Origin: Alicyclobacillus tolerans
GTDB taxonomy: Bacteria; Bacillota; Bacilli; Alicyclobacillales; Alicyclobacillaceae
Assembly: GCF_021739485.1 (NCBI RefSeq)
Contig: NZ_JAJFNK010000049.1
Span: 1 to 36,388 of the forward strand
Length of the DNA stretch: 36,388 nt
Direction: 5' to 3'
Shown: positions 33,111 to 36,388 of the stretch, one piece after another
How the letters are laid out: every line of letters begins with the position of its first letter
Position numbering within the stretch: position 1 is the stretch's first letter
Program-made: the position numbers and the translations under genes
The notes under the pieces: model-generated
Seen by the model: the letters and a program-made list of their open reading frames with translations, nothing else
What the model was told of the DNA's origin: nothing
Databases searched by the model: none

Positions 33111-33655
33111 ACAGGATAAAGACGGACATTGAAGACGTTTTTATGATCGAATCAGATGTGTTTGCGGACACAAGAGGCTTTTTTACGGAAAGCTACACTA
33201 AGGAGAAATTCTTGGCTCTTGGTGTAAATGTTGATTTTGTGCAAGATAACCACTCCTACTCGGCTGTAGCTGGCACGGTACGAGGTCTGCACTATCAGCT
33301 TCGACCAGCTGCACAGACGAAGCTCGTTCGTGTAGGTCAGGGGGCCATTTATGATGTAGTATTGGATATTCGAAAGGAATCAGCAACGTTCGGGAAGTGG
33401 GTGGGGGTTACCCTCACTGCAGCGAATCATCGCCAATTATATGTTCCACAAGGGTTTGCACACGGTTTTTGCACCTTGGTCCCTGACACACATGTAATGT
33501 ACAAGGTTGATTCGTACTATTCACCTGTGCATGATCGAGGTATTCGTTGGGACGATCCTACGCTTGATATCTCTTGGCCTACGACAAAGGCACTACTGTC
33601 CGATAAGGATGCTCGACATCCGTCGTTTTCCGAGGCAGAGATGAATTTCTCATAA
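33107..33655 (+). CDS. rmlC: dTDP-4-dehydrorhamnose 3,5-epimerase
   Basis: A 182-residue cupin epimerase, third step of dTDP-L-rhamnose synthesis. RGFFTESYTKEKF, VQDNHSYSAVAGTVRGLHYQ (with the catalytic His) and YVPQGFAHGFCTL are conserved, along with WDDPTLDISWP near the end. The ATG at 33107 follows GGAGGAG and overlaps the rmlD stop. It is the last gene of the polysaccharide locus; no clear terminator follows. Confidence 0.95.
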   Translation: MNRIKTDIEDVFMIESDVFADTRGFFTESYTKEKFLALGVNVDFVQDNHSYSAVAGTVRGLHYQLRPAAQTKLVRVGQGAIYDVVLDIRKESATFGKWVGVTLTAANHRQLYVPQGFAHGFCTLVPDTHVMYKVDSYYSPVHDRGIRWDDPTLDISWPTTKALLSDKDARHPSFSEAEMNFS

Positions 33656-33865
33656 ACTAACCAGTGCTTATAGTTGCTCATTTGGCATTCTAAAATATGC
33701 GGATAATCAGTTCCGTTCATCAGTTAATGAAGGATACCGTACCAAATGATGTACCCGGCCAACTTGATGTACTCGCCGGGTACATAATGCCATCCATTTT
33801 GTGTGGTCCACCATAACGAAGGGTTGTACCCCGGCACGGGTGCGGAACAGAATGTTAATTCAATA

Positions 33866-34909
33866 CACACATATCCACTCTCGTAAGTTTCCCTTGAAAA
33901 GTGGAGGACGAGTGGCAAACTCGTTATAAGAACGTATGTTCGCATATCGAGGTGGTATTCGTGAATCTCTTGGAGTTTACGCAAAAATTCTCGGATGAAA
34001 AAGCCTGTGAAGAGCATCTCATTCAGCTGCGATGGAAAAAAAGTTTCACCTGTCCGAAGTGTAATCATTCCGAAGTGATGCTTGTTCATGCAGCGCACAG
34101 ACGTGACGCCGACCGTAGGGTGCCACTGTTTGAGTGTAAGCAGTGTCATCGCCAGACTTCTGTCACTGCAGGGACTATCTTTCATAAAAGCAAAACGCCA
34201 CTATACAAATGGTTCCTTGCAATATACCTGGTCAGCAATGACAAGCGTGGTGTTTCTGCAAAGACACTTCAGCGTCACATCAGCGTTTCGTACGATACGG
34301 CTTGGCACATGCTTCACAAAATCCGCAACGCTATGGCAGAGCGAAACGCCAAATATAAGTTGGAAGGAATCGTTCAAGTCGATGACTTCTACCTTGGCGG
34401 CAAAAGCAAAGGCAAACGGGGTCGTGGCACCACACAGTCGCCCATGGTCATGGGGGTTTCACTGGCGAAAGGAAAACCCCAATACTGTTTCATTGAAGCG
34501 GTCGAAGACCTGACTAGAAATTCGATACTGCCAATTTTACAACGTAACCTCGGGACTGATGTCGTCTTGGAAACAGACGGGAACTGGTCATACGGTGCCA
34601 GTGCAAAGGAACTGGACATTCCGCATCTGGTGACATTGTCGAGTGACGAAAACGCTCATGAAACATTTCAATGGGTCAATACGTTGATAAGCAATTTGAA
34701 GGCGTTCATTGACGGAACATACCATGGACGAGAGCACTTCAAGCAACTGTATGCTGCTGAATTCACTTACCGATTGAACCGCAGACACATGGGACACGGA
34801 CTTGTCGAACGGCTTCTCAACACATGTGCACTGGCTCACCCAATAAATGCAAGTCAAACTGTCTAAGTGGGGGCTCAGCCCAGGTTACTTACGAGACTGG
34901 ATATGTGTG
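33866..34909 (+). mobile_element. IS1595-family element, complete
   Basis: A 1044-bp element. Its 23-bp terminal inverted repeats (33866-33888 and 34887-34909, beginning CACACATATCCA) differ at one position. It is flanked by a perfect 8-bp direct repeat, ATTCAATA, at 33858-33865 and 34910-34917. An 8-bp duplication is normal for the family. The clean repeats and intact transposase suggest recent movement. Confidence 0.88.
33961..34866 (+). CDS. IS1595-family transposase
   Basis: A 301-residue transposase. An N-terminal zinc ribbon (Cys31/Cys34 in CPKCN, Cys59/Cys62 in CKQCH) is followed by the catalytic fold: Asp141 in VQVDDFYLGGK, Asp206 in ETDGNWSY, and Asn240 in WVNTLISNLK, the Asp-Asp-Asn form typical of the IS1595 group. 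GTYHGREHFKQLYAAEFTYR and LNRR near the end are also family marks. The GTG start at 33961 has GAGGTGG 6 bases upstream; the frame is open to 33901 but without a site. It appears full length and intact. Confidence 0.9.
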   Translation: MNLLEFTQKFSDEKACEEHLIQLRWKKSFTCPKCNHSEVMLVHAAHRRDADRRVPLFECKQCHRQTSVTAGTIFHKSKTPLYKWFLAIYLVSNDKRGVSAKTLQRHISVSYDTAWHMLHKIRNAMAERNAKYKLEGIVQVDDFYLGGKSKGKRGRGTTQSPMVMGVSLAKGKPQYCFIEAVEDLTRNSILPILQRNLGTDVVLETDGNWSYGASAKELDIPHLVTLSSDENAHETFQWVNTLISNLKAFIDGTYHGREHFKQLYAAEFTYRLNRRHMGHGLVERLLNTCALAHPINASQTV

Positions 34910-35090
34910 ATTCAATATGACTGCCCGAATATACCTTATCAAAGATATACTGATGTTTTCGTCAAGACCAAGTTGAGCCACAGTGATCGGTTTGAAAGTG
35001 AGCCACTAAGCTTCCAGTAGTGGAAGTTCCTTTCTTTAGATGGCTCCACCCCCGAGGGGGTGGCGACTTGGGTGCAAATGGAAACTACCT

Positions 35091-35840
35091 CTAGTTCTCT
35101 CGCTGCGACATCGTTTGTCTAAATCGGTAGGATTCCCCGTTCATCAGAAGAATGTGGGCACGGTGTGTTATCCGGTCGAGAAGAGCTGCCGTCATCTTCT
35201 CATCGCCGAAGAGTTGGACCCAGTCGGCGAAGTCCAGGTTAGAGGTCATAATCATGCTGCCTCGTTCGTGACGAGCTGAGAAAAACTGAAACAGTAATTC
35301 GGCGCCCATCTTGGTAAATGGGACATATCCTAACTCATCACATATGACCACATCGAATTTAAGCCACTGTTTCTCCAACTGCAGAAGACGGTGTTCCTCT
35401 TTTGCCACGAGTAATTCCTCTACAAGGGCATGCGCGGTTGTAAACTTGACACGGTGTCCGACTTGCACCAGTTCAATTCCGAGTGCTGTTGCAACGTGGG
35501 TCTTACCGGTACCCGAGTTCCCAATGAGTATGACGTTCTCGTGCTTCTCTACGAATTCACCTTTTGCCAGAGCCAGTATCTTCGTCTTGTTTAAGCTAGG
35601 CATCAAGTGGAATTCGAACAAGTCCAGTGTTTTGGTTGTCGGGAACGTCGCCTTTTTCAGGCGCTGTTGCCGTTGGTTTTCCTCTCGTGTTCGTACTTCT
35701 TGCTCTAATAGAGCCAGTAGGTAGTCCTCATACCCGAGGTTCCTGTCTTGGGCATCACGCGCGACAGCAGTGTAATGCCGGGCTACACTTGGTAACCTCA
35801 ATTGTTTGAGGTAGTGGTCCAACAGCATCTGGGTTGTCAT
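35091..35840 (-). CDS. istB: IS21-family helper ATPase IstB
   Basis: A 249-residue AAA+ ATPase: an N-terminal helical part (MLLDHYLKQLRLPSVARHY), LIGNSGTGKTHVATALG Walker A, VVICDELGYVPFTKMGAELL Walker B region, and MIMTSNLDFADWVQLFGDEK followed by LLDRITHRAHIL. It remodels target DNA for the IstA transposase. It overlaps the istA reading frame by four bases (ATGA), the usual arrangement. It appears intact, but its partner is truncated, so the element probably cannot move by itself. Confidence 0.92.
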   Translation of the reverse strand: MTTQMLLDHYLKQLRLPSVARHYTAVARDAQDRNLGYEDYLLALLEQEVRTREENQRQQRLKKATFPTTKTLDLFEFHLMPSLNKTKILALAKGEFVEKHENVILIGNSGTGKTHVATALGIELVQVGHRVKFTTAHALVEELLVAKEEHRLLQLEKQWLKFDVVICDELGYVPFTKMGAELLFQFFSARHERGSMIMTSNLDFADWVQLFGDEKMTAALLDRITHRAHILLMNGESYRFRQTMSQREN

Positions 35841-36307
35841 CCGCGCTCACCTCCGCTGGTGAGTGCACTGTACCGCGAGGTATCCGCCTTTTGTACTCGG
35901 TACTGGGACAGATCGACAGGCAGTTTTTCAGCGGACAGCGAGCTCATTGGTTGTACCTGTCCAGTCTGCTTTAAAACGAGTTCGTGTAACCCTTCAAAAT
36001 GGTAGACTTGCTGTTCAGACGCAATATGCAACACACTCACAATGGCGTCCATACCGACCTCACGGTGTAGGAGCATGAAACGGACAAATGCCCGGTCGCC
36101 ATCCGCTCCATGGCGTTGCCTCATCTCCCTGTGGAACAGACGAACAACCTCGGGGATGTCTGTTCCATGCATGACACGTGCATCTCGTACCGCTCGCGGT
36201 TTCTTGAGTAAGATATCTAGATAATGGTCCAAAACAAGAATCATTTGTTCACGACTATCGCAGCGGACATGCGTCGCGATCACTTCGTTTTGAGCCACTA
36301 TGCTCAC
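35837..36307 (-). pseudogene. istA: IstA transposase, C-terminal fragment
   Basis: 156 codons matching the C-terminal end of IstA (ATHVRCDSREQMILVLDHYL, DILLKKPRAVRDARV, then the helical tail). The DDE catalytic domain, which should lie upstream on the minus strand, is absent: the frame meets a TAA a few codons before the GTG at 36307. An ordinary IstA has about 400-500 residues. The break fits insertion of another element whose end is at 36331. Confidence 0.75.
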
Positions 36308-36330
36308 ATGGTGTTACTGACTTAGCATAG

Positions 36331-36388
36331 TGTCCGGAAATTGACGGGATAAGCTGACCGTCTTCTGACGAGATCGATGTCCGGCGAT
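36331..36388. mobile_element. Possible end of a further insertion sequence
   Basis: TGTCCGGAAATTGACGGGAT begins at 36331 and the core TGTCCGG recurs at 36378-36384. Repeated TGT-starting motifs are typical of IS21-type ends, and the position coincides with the break in istA. The element itself would lie beyond the window. Confidence 0.35.

Larger units (their letters stand above)
33724..34953 (-). pseudogene. Tail of a surface-type protein gene broken by two insertions
   Basis: Minus-strand coding sequence survives in two pieces, 33724-33857 and 34918-34953, plus one copy of the 8-base target repeat. Joined without the IS1595 element they read in one frame FDKVYSGSHIELTFCSAPVP, then GYNPSLWWTTQNGWHYVPGE and a stop. 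The upstream end is cut at 34953/34954, where the IS21-like end begins. About 56 residues of the C-terminus remain, rich in Trp, Tyr and Gly; this is reminiscent of secreted or surface proteins, but I do not recognise a family. The 11-bp inverted repeat at 33749-33785 falls inside this coding region. Confidence 0.55.
34954..36330 (-). mobile_element. IS21-family element, incomplete
   Basis: This holds istB and the C-terminal part of istA on the minus strand. The right end begins TGT at 34954 and carries two copies of TGAGCCAC (34974-34981 and 34999-35006), in keeping with the repeated end sequences of IS21 elements. The front of istA is missing: an in-frame stop lies upstream of 36307, and a different TGTCCGG end begins at 36331. 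Confidence 0.65.

Noticed and set aside
33749..33785. 11-bp inverted repeat as a terminator after rmlC
   Set aside because: It lacks a T tract on the plus strand and falls inside the minus-strand coding remnant, where it comes from repeated Pro-Gly-Tyr type codons.
35046..35063. CCACCCCC/GGGGGTGG stem as istB terminator
   Set aside because: No T tract follows on the minus strand and the loop is only two bases; it is better regarded as part of the IS21 end structure.
1..36388. CRISPR array, tRNA or rRNA genes
   Set aside because: No regularly spaced identical repeats were seen, and I recognised no cloverleaf with the usual GGTTCGA arm or any rRNA segment.

Overview
The window looks like Bacillota DNA (my guess is an Alicyclobacillus-like member; this rests on strong purine-rich ribosome-binding sites, GTG/TTG starts and gene style, not on a search). 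It joins two different kinds of DNA: about 18 kb of plasmid or integrated-element backbone, and about 15 kb of surface-polysaccharide genes closed off by insertion sequences.

Region 1 (1-4650) carries plasmid maintenance functions: a MazF/PemK-type toxin with an overlapping small antitoxin on the minus strand, an actin-like ParM and small ParR with a candidate centromere just upstream, a RusA-like protein of unknown role, and a winged-helix replication-relaxation-like protein behind a strongly structured leader. An orphan membrane domain resembling the N-terminus of the sugar-phosphate transferase at 20.2 kb lies at 4680-5048.

Region 2 (5.5-18 kb) is a DNA-processing block. It holds an XPB-type helicase with degenerate ATPase motifs, its Helicase_C_3-type partner broken by an ISAzo13-family insertion (7373-9630), a UvrD/PcrA-like helicase with an N-terminal cysteine cluster whose ribosome-binding site lies in a 13-bp hairpin, a YdjM-like membrane protein, a VirD4/TraG-like coupling ATPase with a C-terminal zinc ribbon, and an S1-like RNA-binding protein. 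The inserted transposase is fused to a DUF4338 (DruA) domain and has a strong internal start. No relaxase or mating-pore gene is visible, so transfer function is inferred only.

Region 3 (18.9-33.7 kb) is a Wzx/Wzy-type polysaccharide locus, all on the plus strand: nucleotide-sugar epimerase, initiating sugar-phosphate transferase, Wzy polymerase, two GT4 glycosyltransferases, a likely dTDP-L-rhamnose 4-epimerase, a GT2 glycosyltransferase, a hexapeptide acyltransferase, Wzx flippase and rmlA-rmlB-rmlD-rmlC. Together these predict a repeat unit with L-rhamnose and probably 6-deoxy-L-talose. No chain-length regulator or tyrosine kinase lies in the window.

Region 4 (33.7-36.4 kb) is an insertion-sequence graveyard. 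A complete IS1595-family element (33866-34909, 8-bp target duplication) sits in the tail of a minus-strand gene. The same gene is cut by an IS21-family element (istB plus the C-terminal part of istA), and that element is itself interrupted by what looks like another IS end at the window edge.
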